Assembly: GCA_024710355.1 (NCBI GenBank)
Contig: JANJUX010000035.1
Coordinates: 20,979-84,978, forward strand
DNA: 64,000 bases
Source: Candidatus Rifleibacteriota bacterium
Lineage (GTDB): Bacteria > Muiribacteriota > Ozemobacteria > Ozemobacterales > Ozemobacteraceae
Reading direction: 5' to 3'
The position numbers were made by a program, and so were the translations under genes. Below the pieces are notes generated by a model. The model saw only the letters and a list, made by a program, of their open reading frames with translations, had not been told where the DNA came from and did not search any database. Shown one piece after another: positions 1 to 8,732 of this stretch. Each line of letters opens with the position of its first letter. The first letter of the stretch is position 1.

Positions 1-1325
1 AGATTTTCGCGGATTGTGGCGGCAAAAAGGGTGGTTTCCTGCAGCACAATGCCGACCTGGTCGCGCAGCGAAGCCAGAGTTACGTCTCTGATATCGTGCC
101 CGTCGATTGTGATACGCCCGGCGGTTGCGTCGTAAAACCTTGGTATCAGGTTTATGATCGTTGATTTACCTGAGCCGGTGCGGCCGATAAGGGCGATAAT
201 CTGGCCCGGTGCGGCTTCGAAGGAAACATTTCTGAGAATATTGTGCCCGTGCGTGTAGGCAAAGCTGACGTTTTCGAACCTGACCAGACCTTGAACCGCT
301 GGCAGGCGAACGGCACCTGGCTGGTCATGCACTTCTGAGACCACGTCGAGAATTTCAAAAACCCGTTCGCCGGAGGCAACAGCCTGTGCCAGGGCCGAAA
401 CGATGTTGCCGAGGCGCCGCACCGGAACAGCGAGCAGGCCGATACAGGTGGTAAAGGCGACCAGATCGCCGGTTGTCAGGGTGCCGCGGGTGACCAGCCA
501 GCCGCCGCCGGCAATCACGATTACTGTGCCGAGGTTAGCGATCAGGTCGATGAGCGGTGCATTGAAGGCCTGTAGTCTGGCAGATCGGGCTGATAACGAC
601 AACCAGCGGTTGTTCTCGCGGTTGAATTTTGCAATTTCGGTGTTTTCCTGGGTGAAGGCCTTGACAATGCGTATGCCACGCAGGTTCTGTTCCAGGCGTG
701 TCGTCAGCCGGGTTAATTGCCTCTGAATCAGCAGTGCCAGCGGCCTTTGCCGGCTTCCGAGATAGATTGCCCGCCAGATGATCAGCGGCATGGTCGAGAG
801 CGCCATCAAACCGAGAACCGGGTTGATATGTATGAGAAAAATCCCGGTTCCGGTGAGAAGAACAATGCCGTCAGCTATTCTGACAAAGGCCCTGCCGGTA
901 ATGAAGCGTATTCTTTCGACATCCTGAACGGCCCGTGAAAGCAGTTGCCCGGTCTCGGCCCGGTCGTGGTATGAGAATGAAAGACTGGCCAGCTGTGCAT
1001 GAATTTTCTGGCGCAGGTCGCAGGCAACGTTTTGTGATGCTGTTTCGGTCCAGCGCCCCTGAAGGTAAGTGAGCAGACCTCGCAGCATGGCGAGACAGAC
1101 AAGCCCGAGCACGGCATTGATTAACAGCTGGCGGTTTCCCTGACTGATGCCGTGATCTATTATCCAGCGGATAAACTGCGGAATAGCCAGGGTAAGGGTG
1201 TTGATCGCGATCAACGCAAGGTAACCGCCGAGCGTCAGGTGCCAGTAGGGTTTTAAAAAGCCGAAGCAGCGGCTGAGAACCTTCGTGGTATTGCGAAATG
1301 ACTGGGCTGGGGCAGACTTTTTCAT
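1..1325 (-). CDS. ABC exporter, fused membrane and ATPase domains (3' end outside window)
   Basis: Reading the minus strand from the ATG at 1325 gives 441 codons with no stop before the window edge. The first ~320 residues carry the hydrophobic helices of a type 1 ABC exporter domain, including a coupling-helix stretch HDRAETGQLLSR. The nucleotide-binding domain follows, with Walker A (GRTGSGKST) and a Q-loop (IVLQETTLF) just before the edge. The signature motif, Walker B and the C-terminus lie outside. The half-transporter layout matches the MsbA/multidrug-lipid family, which acts as an inner-membrane dimer. The substrate cannot be read from sequence. No strong ribosome site precedes this ATG, so the start is approximate. 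A 45-codon ORF with a strong ribosome site lies 122 bases upstream on the same strand. Confidence 0.9.
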   Translation of the reverse strand, partial: MKKSAPAQSFRNTTKVLSRCFGFLKPYWHLTLGGYLALIAINTLTLAIPQFIRWIIDHGISQGNRQLLINAVLGLVCLAMLRGLLTYLQGRWTETASQNVACDLRQKIHAQLASLSFSYHDRAETGQLLSRAVQDVERIRFITGRAFVRIADGIVLLTGTGIFLIHINPVLGLMALSTMPLIIWRAIYLGSRQRPLALLIQRQLTRLTTRLEQNLRGIRIVKAFTQENTEIAKFNRENNRWLSLSARSARLQAFNAPLIDLIANLGTVIVIAGGGWLVTRGTLTTGDLVAFTTCIGLLAVPVRRLGNIVSALAQAVASGERVFEILDVVSEVHDQPGAVRLPAVQGLVRFENVSFAYTHGHNILRNVSFEAAPGQIIALIGRTGSGKSTIINLIPRFYDATAGRITIDGHDIRDVTLASLRDQVGIVLQETTLFAATIREN

Positions 1326-1448
1326 TTTGACCAGGTGCGCTTTTGTTGACGTTGGCGCCAGTTTATCACAAAAGGCTGTTGTCTGCCGCCTGGCCCGCTG
1401 TCGCAGGCCAGGCATGATTTTGTCTGCTGGTGCGGAGCCTATACTGAA

Positions 1449-1586
1449 TCAGCGGCCCCGGTTCAACGGAGGGTGCCCGGTCAGGGAGCCCTCGTTGCGG
1501 TGGTCAGACATGCGGTGACTGTTCAATTCTTTGTCGCTGGCTATCAACCAGCGCTGAAAAAACACGAGAATGCTGAGGTCCATCAT
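1449..1586 (-). CDS. possible small protein or leader peptide (45 aa)
   Basis: A 46-codon frame (two start ATGs, TGA stop) sits behind an unusually good Shine-Dalgarno, AAAGGAGGAG, about 4 bases before the first ATG. The predicted peptide begins MMDLSILVFFQRWLIAS, a short hydrophobic-amphipathic segment, and then becomes polar and basic. I recognise no family. It lies upstream of the ABC exporter and divergent from the nucleoside phosphorylase gene. It could be a true membrane microprotein or a leader peptide; only the ribosome site and the open frame support it. The rest of this spacer (1326-1448 and 1587-1750) shows no other gene, apart from a weak inverted repeat with arms at 1388-1394 and 1407-1413. 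Confidence 0.45.
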   Translation of the reverse strand: MMDLSILVFFQRWLIASDKELNSHRMSDHRNEGSLTGHPPLNRGR

Positions 1587-1756
1587 AACACTCCTCCTTT
1601 CGTTAAGAATGCAAAACAGGTAACGCATTTTGCGTGCCAGTTTGCCGGAATGTGATGTAAACCCGCGTTGTGCAACTGTTTTGGCGAGATTTTAGCTGAG
1701 GCGCTGCTTAATAAGAGGGCATTAAATGGTGTGCAAAAAATGAACACCCAGTAAAG

Positions 1757-1785
1757 TTGACCGGTAGCGTCGGAATTAGTATAGT
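1757..1785 (+). promoter_or_regulatory. sigma-70-type promoter of the nucleoside phosphorylase gene
   Basis: TTGACC at 1757-1762, a 17-base spacer and TATAGT at 1780-1785 form a near-consensus housekeeping promoter. Transcription would start near 1792, about 26 bases before the phosphorylase ATG. Confidence 0.7.
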
Positions 1786-1817
1786 CTTTAGGCAAACCAA
1801 ACAGGAAAGGGATTGAT

Positions 1818-2546
1818 ATGACTCCACATCTGAAGCTTAAAGCCGGCCAGATTTCTCCTTACGTTCTTGTCTGCGGTGACCCGGCGCGCGCAGAAAAAAT
1901 TGCAAAACTTTGTGAGAGCTTTGAAGAGCTTGCCTATAATCGCGAATACCGCACCTTTGTCGGTGTTTATAAGGGTGAGCGCATTACGATCACCTCACAT
2001 GGCGTCGGTTCAGCCGGGGCGTCGATCTGTTTTGAAGAATTGATCAAAATTGGCGCAAAGGTAATCGTCAGAGTCGGCACCTGTGGCAGCCTGCAGGATT
2101 ACCTCGGCCAGGGCGACCATATCATTGCTACCGGCGCGGTCAGAGAAGACGGTGTTACGCCGTTGCTGGTGCCGCTCGGTTACCCGGCGATTGCTGACGC
2201 AGAGGTCTGTCAGGCAATTGAAGCCGCCTGCAAAGATATTCAGGCGCCATATCGCCGTGGCATCATGGTCACCAGCGATCTTTTCTACCCGGGCGTATTG
2301 CCTTCTTCTCTTGAATTATACAGCAAAGCCGGCGTGCCTGGCGTTGAAATGGAAGTTTCGGCCCTTTATGTAATCGCTTCTCTGCGTGGTGTAAGAGCCG
2401 GCGCCATCGCCACCGTCGACGGCAACCCGCTTAAATGGGATGAAGGTAACTATGATCCGCATGGCGAAAAGGTTACCAGAGGCAAAGAGAGAATGCTGCA
2501 GATTGGTCTCGAAGCCATGGCCGCCATGAGCCGCGCCAGGCTGTAA
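1818..2546 (+). CDS. nucleoside phosphorylase, uridine phosphorylase-like
   Basis: This 242-residue protein belongs to the PNP/UDP phosphorylase superfamily, which splits nucleosides with phosphate into ribose-1-phosphate and a free base in the cytosol. Visible family marks are the N-terminal GDPARAEKIA loop, SHGVGSAGASICFEEL, the phosphate-site stretch RVGTCGSL and the nucleoside-site segment GVEMEVSALYVIA. The C-terminal HGEKVTRGKERMLQIGLEA resembles uridine phosphorylases more than trimeric purine enzymes. Length is close to E. coli Udp (253). The ATG follows an AGGAAAGGG ribosome site. The gene is monocistronic, with its own promoter and terminator. Base specificity is inferred and could be purine instead. 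Confidence 0.85.
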   Translation: MTPHLKLKAGQISPYVLVCGDPARAEKIAKLCESFEELAYNREYRTFVGVYKGERITITSHGVGSAGASICFEELIKIGAKVIVRVGTCGSLQDYLGQGDHIIATGAVREDGVTPLLVPLGYPAIADAEVCQAIEAACKDIQAPYRRGIMVTSDLFYPGVLPSSLELYSKAGVPGVEMEVSALYVIASLRGVRAGAIATVDGNPLKWDEGNYDPHGEKVTRGKERMLQIGLEAMAAMSRARL

Positions 2547-2560
2547 AACCCGACATCAAG

Positions 2561-2597
2561 CCCCTGTCGCCTGGTGCGGCAGGGGTTGTTTTATTTT
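2561..2597 (+). terminator. rho-independent terminator after nucleoside phosphorylase
   Basis: CCCCTG and CAGGGG, with CGC/GCG stacked inside around a short loop, form a stem at 2561-2585. The T-rich run TTGTTTTATTTT follows directly. It begins 14 bases after the phosphorylase stop codon. Confidence 0.8.
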
Positions 2598-2614
2598 GCG
2601 CGGCCCGATATAAT
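2586..2614 (+). promoter_or_regulatory. promoter of the hybrid sensor kinase gene
   Basis: A perfect TATAAT at 2609-2614 lies 17 bases downstream of TTGTTT (2586-2591). The -35 box is made of the U-tract DNA of the preceding terminator. Transcription would start about 55 bases before the kinase ATG. Confidence 0.6.
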
Positions 2615-2673
2615 AGGGTTTGCTGTTCCTTTGGCATAAAACCGAAACGATCGAGAATTGAGAGATTTGAGTC

Positions 2674-5600
2674 ATGTCAGAAAACTGGTTTTCAGGCCAG
2701 CTTGACTATATCTATTTCCTTTACGGCATCGCATTTTTCATGCTGTCGATCGTTGCATGGCGATTTTCAGTGCTGGACGAAGAGCAAAAGCTGCACTGGA
2801 AATCACTTGCGCTGTTCGGGTTTCTGCACGGTGCGAACGAATGGCTCGATCTCTGGGCAATTTTTGTCGCAAACGGCTTATGGATTAGCTTTGCCCGTAT
2901 TGTTTTCCTGGGTGCTTCTTTTCTTGCACTGATGGAATTTGGCCGGCAAAGTCTGATCGCGCAGCGGGGGTTGCAGCTGCCGCGCTGGCTGATGCTTTTT
3001 CTGTTTCTGCTGGCTGGGCTCTGTGGTTTTTATGGTCTCGATGCTTTTACAGCCGGCTGTCGCTACTTTCTGGCATTGCCCGGCTCGCTTCTGGCAACCT
3101 GGATTCTGTTGCATGAAGCGCGAAAAACTTCCAGCCTCTCGCTCGGGCTGTCGGCAATCTTTATGGCCTTTTACGGCATTTTTGCAGGGCTTCTGGCCGC
3201 ACCCTCGGTTATCTGGCCTTCAGACGGTTTCAACACAGAAACTTTTGCGGCTGCCACAGGCATACCGGCGATAGTTTTTCGGGCTCTCTGTGCCATTCTT
3301 ATCATGACCGGGCTCTGGCTGCATTTTCGCCGAAAAATGCCTGCCAGTGAAGACTCTCTGGTGTTTCGCCGCCTGTTTCTGCCTCTTCTGCTGCCGATGC
3401 TTCTGGCCGCCGGCTGGTGGGCCACCGACTGGCGCGGCAAGGCTTATGACAGCGTGTTTCGTCACGAAACCCTGAGAAATGGCATTGCCATCGCTCAGAC
3501 GCTGAATCATGACCGTATTCGCGACCTCTCTTTTACGGCCGAAGACGAAAAAAATCCTTCATTTTTGCGGTTGAGAAGCCAGATGCAGGCATACAGCCGT
3601 TCGCATTCGGGCTTGCGCGGCATCTATACCGTAGCCAGAAGAGGTTCTCTTCTGGTTTTTGGGCCTGAGAACTATGCGAGTGACGACCCGCTTGCTTCGC
3701 CGGTTGGCACAGTGTATGAAAAACCCGACCCCAGAGTCTGGCAGGCTTTTAATGATGGTGGACCGGCCGTGGTGGGACCCTACACCGACGAATACGGCAC
3801 CTTTGTTTCGGCATTCGTGCCTGTGTCTGACCCGAAAACCAATGAGGTGCTGATTCTTCTTTGTATCGATGTGCTGGCCGAAGACTGGAAGAGCATGCTG
3901 ATGCAGGCCCGCCTCGACGTCATAAAAGGAACCATGCTGCTCGCGTTTGTGGCTCTGCTGAGCCTGTTTCTGCTTTTCTGGCGCGAAAAGTTCCCCCCCC
4001 GGCGATCATTGTGGTGGCTGGCCCATTCAGAAACCATCATTTCTCTCGTTTTTGGGCTGCTGACAACTCTTTTTATCACACACCTCGTTCAGGAGGCTGA
4101 AAGCGCAAGAAACCGGCAGGAATTCCGCTGGATCGCCGACGCCAAAAACCAGCTGGTCAGTGCTTCTTTCAAGCAGCTGCGTCGCGATCTGGAACAGCTT
4201 TCCAAGCTGCTTGGCAACGGCCGAGGCAAAAAAACATACGATGAGTTTGCCTACTTTGTCAGACCGCTGGCCAGAACTTTGTCAGTGCAGGCCTGGGCCT
4301 GGGTGCCACGGGTGCCGGCTTCAGATGTAGCTGCATTTACTGACGATATCAAGAGTCAGGGTTTCAGAGACTTCACGCTGTTTTCTCTCGATCAGAGTGG
4401 CGCAAGAATCGCGGCGGCCCCTTCAGAGGTTTATTTTCCGATTGCCTATGTTTTTCCGTTCGAGGCTAACCCGCGCTGGCAGGGCTGTAATTTATACGGC
4501 GGCCCGGAATTCAGAAAGCTGATTGACGAGGCTGAAAGAACGGGGCTGGTATGTTCCGCGTTTTTCAATGCCCGTCGCGGTGCAGTCAGAGACGATGTGA
4601 GCCACTTGATAGTCATTCAGCCGGTTTTTAATGAAAAAGAGCCTGTCGGCTTTGTCTGTGCCGCTTTTAAGGTTCAGGATATCATCAACAGCATTATTCC
4701 TGGAAGTTTTGTCGTTAACGAGGGCGTCTGCCTTACAGTCACTGATTGTAACGCCGATTCGTTCAGAACTCTTGCGGTTTTTCCCGAAGCAACAGGGTCT
4801 GTCTCAGATAGTCCCTTTGTGCAGGAAAAGGCTATGCATCTGCGTTACCCAATGTTCATTTTCGGCCGCTGTCTGATTCTGAACGTTCACCCGGGCCCGA
4901 GTTATCTTGCCAGTGCCAGGCTTGCGCGATCAGTCGGGGCTACCGCCGGCGTCGGCGTCGTGATTACGTTTTTATTGACACTTTTTGTCGGTTTTCTCAG
5001 AAGCCGGCAGTTCAATCTTGAGCTGCTTGTTGCAGAAAGATCCCGCGAATTGCGTGAAAGGGAAAATGACCTTTTCATCACACTTAATTCGATTGGCGAT
5101 GCGGTTATCGCAACAGATCTTGAAGGCATAATTACCAGAATCAATCCGATAGCGCTGAAACTCACCGGCTGGGCGCTTCATGACGCACTGGGAACGCACC
5201 TTAACGATGTTTTCAAGGCTGTGAGTTACAAATCTGGCAAGCCGGTAAGCTGCCCGGTCGATGAGGTTCTCGAAAAGGGCGAAATTATCGAGCTCGCCAG
5301 TGACACCACCCTTATTGCGAGAGACGCAACTGCAAGACAGATTGCCGACAGCGCTGCCCCGATTCGCGATGTCGACGGGGCAATCAAGGGCGTGGTTCTG
5401 GTTTTTCATGATGTCACAGATCAATACAGGGTAAGAGAAGAGCTTCGCCGCAGCGAGGAAAGACTGAAAACTCTGGTGGCAAACCTTCCCGGCATCTCTT
5501 ACCGGTGTCTGAACGATCAGCACTGGACCATGGAATTCATCAGCGATGAAGTGCAGAGGCTGACCGGCTACCCTGCCGAAGATTTTATCAGAAACGCCGT

Positions 5601-7887
5601 TCGTTCTTTTGCGAGCGTTATTCACGAAGATGACCTGCGGGCCAACGATCAGATTATGCGGAACTGTATTCATGGGCGAAAGCCCTATGAGATGCAATAC
5701 CGCATTCGCCGAAGTGATGGCAGATTTATCTGGGTTTTCGAGCGTGGACAGGGTGTCTACGACGAGAATGGGCATCTGCTCTGGCTGGATGGCGTCATAA
5801 TTGATATAGACCGGCGAAAGCTCGCCGAAGAAAAGGTGGCTGAAACCCTTTCTGAACTGGAAAAAGCGAATGCCGAACTGCAGGAAATCACCAGCAGGGC
5901 ACGCGAGCTGGCTGCCCAGGCTGATCAGGCCAACCAGGCCAAGAGTGAATTTCTCGCCAACATGAGCCACGAAATCAGAACCCCGATGAACGGCATCATT
6001 GGCATGAGCAGCCTGATGCTCGATACTGAACTGTCGCCAGAACAAAGGCAGTATGCAGAAGTGGTGCGCTCAAGTGCCGAAAATCTGCTGTCGTTGATCA
6101 ACGATATTCTCGACTTTTCGAAGATCGAGGCCGGTAAAATGAGCCTGGAAGAGATAAACTTCGACCTGCGCACCACTGTCGAAGATGCAATTGAAATGCT
6201 GGCCATCAAGGCGCACGAAAAAAATCTTGAACTGGCCTGTCTTGTTGCTCCCGAAGTACCATCACTGCTGGTAGGCGACCCCGGCCGATTGCGGCAGATA
6301 ATCATCAACCTGGTCGGAAACGCAGTCAAATTCACCGAAAAGGGTGAGGTAGTCATAACTGTTGAGAATGAGCACGAGAACGAATACGAAGTTGTGCTCA
6401 AGTTTATCATCAAAGACACCGGAATCGGGATTCCGGAAGAAAGTCTCGGAAGGCTTTTCAACCTGTTTACGCAGGTAGACGGTTCGACGACCCGCAAATT
6501 TGGTGGCACCGGCCTTGGTCTGGCTATTTCTAAACAGCTTGCAACCTTGCTGAGTGGTAAAATTGGTGTGCAAAGCCAGCTGCATGAGGGGTCGAAATTC
6601 TGGTTCACTGCCTGTTTCCGTAAGCAGACAGATCAGAAGCATGCCGAAGAGCTGCCAGTTGCCGATATCAAAGGAATTCGCATTCTCGTCGTCGACGACC
6701 ATGCAGTCAACCGCCTTCTGGTCACAAGTCTTCTGGCCAACTGGGGCTGCCGCTATTCAGAGACTGAAGATGGCAAGGTCGCTCTGGTGATGCTTAAACA
6801 GGCCGTTGATGCCGGCGACCCCTATCGGGTTGCGCTTCTCGATATGCTGATGCCCGAAATGGACGGTCGTGAGCTGTCGATGCTGATCAAACAGGACCCC
6901 AAAATCAGCTCGACCCGGCTCATTCTCCTCACATCGCTGGGGCACCGCGGTGACGCCGCCTGGATACAGAAGGCCGGCTTCTCAGGTTATCTGACCAAGC
7001 CAATCAGGCAATCACAGCTGCACGATTGTCTGGCGATGGTTGCTGGCCTCGATTCAGAGGCGGTTTCGCAGACCCTGATCACGCGGCATCATGTGGCCGA
7101 GGCCAACCGCCGCAATTTCAGAATTCTTCTCGTCGAAGATAATTACACCAACCAGGAAGTGGCTCTGGCCATTCTCAAAAAGCTTGGTTATAAAGTCGAT
7201 CTGGTTAACAATGGTGTCGAAGCGATAGCTGCTCTTGAGCAGAAACAATATCAGCTGGTGTTGATGGATTGCCAGATGCCAATGATGGATGGTTTTGAAG
7301 CAGCTCAAACAATTCGTGGTGGCGCGACCTCTGTTCTCAATCCTTCTGTTCCGATCATTGCGATGACCGCAAATGCAATGCAGGGTGACAAGGAAAGATG
7401 CATTCAGTCAGGCATGGATGACTACATTGCCAAGCCGGTACAGCCGAAGGATCTGGTCGAAAAACTGTCGCTGTGGCTTTCAAAAGAAAAAACGCAACCG
7501 GTTCAGGTTGCAGAAATAGTGCAGGAGAAAGGTATGGGATATTCGGATCTGGAGGTATTCGGGGAAAAGGAGCTGCAGGCGCGACTGATGAACGATGTGG
7601 CTCTGGTGCGGCGCATAATCAAAGCTTTTTTCAGTGATACGCCGCTGCACGTCAGCGAGTTGAAACTGGCTCTGATTCAGAAAGAGTATGATGATGCAAG
7701 GCGACTTGCCCACAATATCAAGGGATCGGCAGCCAATATTTCGGCAAAAGCACTTAAACAGGCTGCTATAGACCTTGAAGATCTTCTCAAGGCCGGAAAG
7801 AGCGAAGAATATGATTTTGCTTTTCAGCGCCTCGAAACTCAGTTCGCGGTTTTAACTTCGGCATTGCGCGAAGCCGGCTACTTTTGA
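2674..7887 (+). CDS. hybrid sensor histidine kinase with CHASE, PAS, two receiver and HPt domains
   Basis: This 1737-residue membrane protein contains a whole phosphorelay. Residues 1-250 form a multi-helix membrane region. An extracytoplasmic domain (about 250-415) and two helices (about 419-436, 451-472) follow. Residues ~475-745 look like a CHASE ligand-binding domain, and another helix lies near 755-776. Two PAS domains occupy about 797-1050. The HisKA box (NMSHEIRTPMNG) places the phospho-histidine at H1099. The HATPase has its N-box near 1210 and GTGLGLAIS. Two receiver domains have probable phospho-aspartates D1390 and D1532, and a C-terminal HPt domain (LAHNIKGSAANIS) has H1680. The ligand is unknown and no dedicated response regulator is adjacent. 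The stop lies 2 bases from the convergent gene's stop. Confidence 0.93.
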   Translation: MSENWFSGQLDYIYFLYGIAFFMLSIVAWRFSVLDEEQKLHWKSLALFGFLHGANEWLDLWAIFVANGLWISFARIVFLGASFLALMEFGRQSLIAQRGLQLPRWLMLFLFLLAGLCGFYGLDAFTAGCRYFLALPGSLLATWILLHEARKTSSLSLGLSAIFMAFYGIFAGLLAAPSVIWPSDGFNTETFAAATGIPAIVFRALCAILIMTGLWLHFRRKMPASEDSLVFRRLFLPLLLPMLLAAGWWATDWRGKAYDSVFRHETLRNGIAIAQTLNHDRIRDLSFTAEDEKNPSFLRLRSQMQAYSRSHSGLRGIYTVARRGSLLVFGPENYASDDPLASPVGTVYEKPDPRVWQAFNDGGPAVVGPYTDEYGTFVSAFVPVSDPKTNEVLILLCIDVLAEDWKSMLMQARLDVIKGTMLLAFVALLSLFLLFWREKFPPRRSLWWLAHSETIISLVFGLLTTLFITHLVQEAESARNRQEFRWIADAKNQLVSASFKQLRRDLEQLSKLLGNGRGKKTYDEFAYFVRPLARTLSVQAWAWVPRVPASDVAAFTDDIKSQGFRDFTLFSLDQSGARIAAAPSEVYFPIAYVFPFEANPRWQGCNLYGGPEFRKLIDEAERTGLVCSAFFNARRGAVRDDVSHLIVIQPVFNEKEPVGFVCAAFKVQDIINSIIPGSFVVNEGVCLTVTDCNADSFRTLAVFPEATGSVSDSPFVQEKAMHLRYPMFIFGRCLILNVHPGPSYLASARLARSVGATAGVGVVITFLLTLFVGFLRSRQFNLELLVAERSRELRERENDLFITLNSIGDAVIATDLEGIITRINPIALKLTGWALHDALGTHLNDVFKAVSYKSGKPVSCPVDEVLEKGEIIELASDTTLIARDATARQIADSAAPIRDVDGAIKGVVLVFHDVTDQYRVREELRRSEERLKTLVANLPGISYRCLNDQHWTMEFISDEVQRLTGYPAEDFIRNAVRSFASVIHEDDLRANDQIMRNCIHGRKPYEMQYRIRRSDGRFIWVFERGQGVYDENGHLLWLDGVIIDIDRRKLAEEKVAETLSELEKANAELQEITSRARELAAQADQANQAKSEFLANMSHEIRTPMNGIIGMSSLMLDTELSPEQRQYAEVVRSSAENLLSLINDILDFSKIEAGKMSLEEINFDLRTTVEDAIEMLAIKAHEKNLELACLVAPEVPSLLVGDPGRLRQIIINLVGNAVKFTEKGEVVITVENEHENEYEVVLKFIIKDTGIGIPEESLGRLFNLFTQVDGSTTRKFGGTGLGLAISKQLATLLSGKIGVQSQLHEGSKFWFTACFRKQTDQKHAEELPVADIKGIRILVVDDHAVNRLLVTSLLANWGCRYSETEDGKVALVMLKQAVDAGDPYRVALLDMLMPEMDGRELSMLIKQDPKISSTRLILLTSLGHRGDAAWIQKAGFSGYLTKPIRQSQLHDCLAMVAGLDSEAVSQTLITRHHVAEANRRNFRILLVEDNYTNQEVALAILKKLGYKVDLVNNGVEAIAALEQKQYQLVLMDCQMPMMDGFEAAQTIRGGATSVLNPSVPIIAMTANAMQGDKERCIQSGMDDYIAKPVQPKDLVEKLSLWLSKEKTQPVQVAEIVQEKGMGYSDLEVFGEKELQARLMNDVALVRRIIKAFFSDTPLHVSELKLALIQKEYDDARRLAHNIKGSAANISAKALKQAAIDLEDLLKAGKSEEYDFAFQRLETQFAVLTSALREAGYF

Positions 7888-7889
7888 AG

Positions 7890-8732
7890 TCAGCGACAGC
7901 TGGCGAGTCTGAAGAACTGATCGTCCAGGGCCCTGGCGAATGGTATCGCGAAATGCGGCTTCTGGCTACCACGCATTTGCCTGATAATATTGCAGCCGGC
8001 GCCCGAGAAGACTGAGCTGGCCCTTGTAATGAGCCAGCCGGCCGGCCACAGATTGAAGTGAAGCGCTGAAGGCAGGCATGAACTGGGCCGCTCGCCCGAA
8101 CTCACCACGACAAAAGGCGTTTCACAGCCTCTTATTTCGCTGGTTTCCAGCGCATAACGGCAGAGTTCTTCTACTTCGCTGACAGGGCCCGAATGTATAA
8201 TCAGCGAGAATTCTGCCGGCAATTGCCGGGCAATGGGTTCGACGACCTGAGCTGGCGGATCGAGCAACTCGATTTTGCTGATTTGACTGCATAGCTGCGC
8301 GTTAAATGCCTGGTGCTCCGGCTTGAGCCTTTCGAGCTCAAAAATACTGCTTATTTTCGGCAGGCGGTGCTGGCCGGTTCGCTGCAGATATTTTTCGAGC
8401 TGCAGAATCCGGGCAAGATAGACGCACTCGATCGAATCTAGTTCATGCAGCTCACAAAGCTCACCAAATATGCCGCCCGGAAAAGCATCGATGATCAGTC
8501 GGTCTGGTTTGTGCTCAAACAGCGTTTCTTTTAGCCATGCGCGCAGACCATCTCTGGTAATGGCAGATTTTTCGGGCGTCAGGCATGCAACGCCGGCTGG
8601 AAGCAGCCGGCTGTCGGTGGCGGCCGGGCAATTGGTCAGCAGTAGCGGCTTTTCGCCTGTGGTATGACACCAGGCGATAAAACGGGTGAAATGGCCGAGG
8701 CCGCCCCCAAAACAGTAATACAGGGTTTTCAT
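7890..8732 (-). CDS. MurG-like (GT28-type) glycosyltransferase, short form
   Basis: The N-terminal glycine loop FGGGLGHFTR resembles the MurG/GT28 loop that approaches the diphosphate and acceptor. Near the C-terminus, FSGAGCNIIRQMR followed by IPFARALDDQFFR resembles the MurG nucleotide-sugar-binding half. The two halves fit a GT-B fold, but at 280 residues it is shorter than MurG (about 355), so the C-terminal domain is reduced. The gene starts within the stop of the upstream lipoprotein gene (ATGA overlap) and ends a five-gene operon with another glycosyltransferase. A role in a surface glycan or glycolipid is inferred. Donor and acceptor are unknown. Confidence 0.65.
   Translation of the reverse strand: MKTLYYCFGGGLGHFTRFIAWCHTTGEKPLLLTNCPAATDSRLLPAGVACLTPEKSAITRDGLRAWLKETLFEHKPDRLIIDAFPGGIFGELCELHELDSIECVYLARILQLEKYLQRTGQHRLPKISSIFELERLKPEHQAFNAQLCSQISKIELLDPPAQVVEPIARQLPAEFSLIIHSGPVSEVEELCRYALETSEIRGCETPFVVVSSGERPSSCLPSALHFNLWPAGWLITRASSVFSGAGCNIIRQMRGSQKPHFAIPFARALDDQFFRLASCR

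Noticed and set aside
1388..1413. Inverted repeat GCCTGGC/GCCAGGC between the small ORF and the ABC exporter
   Set aside because: Eight pairs at most, no T-run on either strand; too weak to call a terminator or operator.
4972..6045. 357-codon minus-strand frame inside the first hybrid kinase gene
   Set aside because: It lies fully antisense to well-conserved PAS and HisKA coding sequence; no ribosome site or family resemblance.
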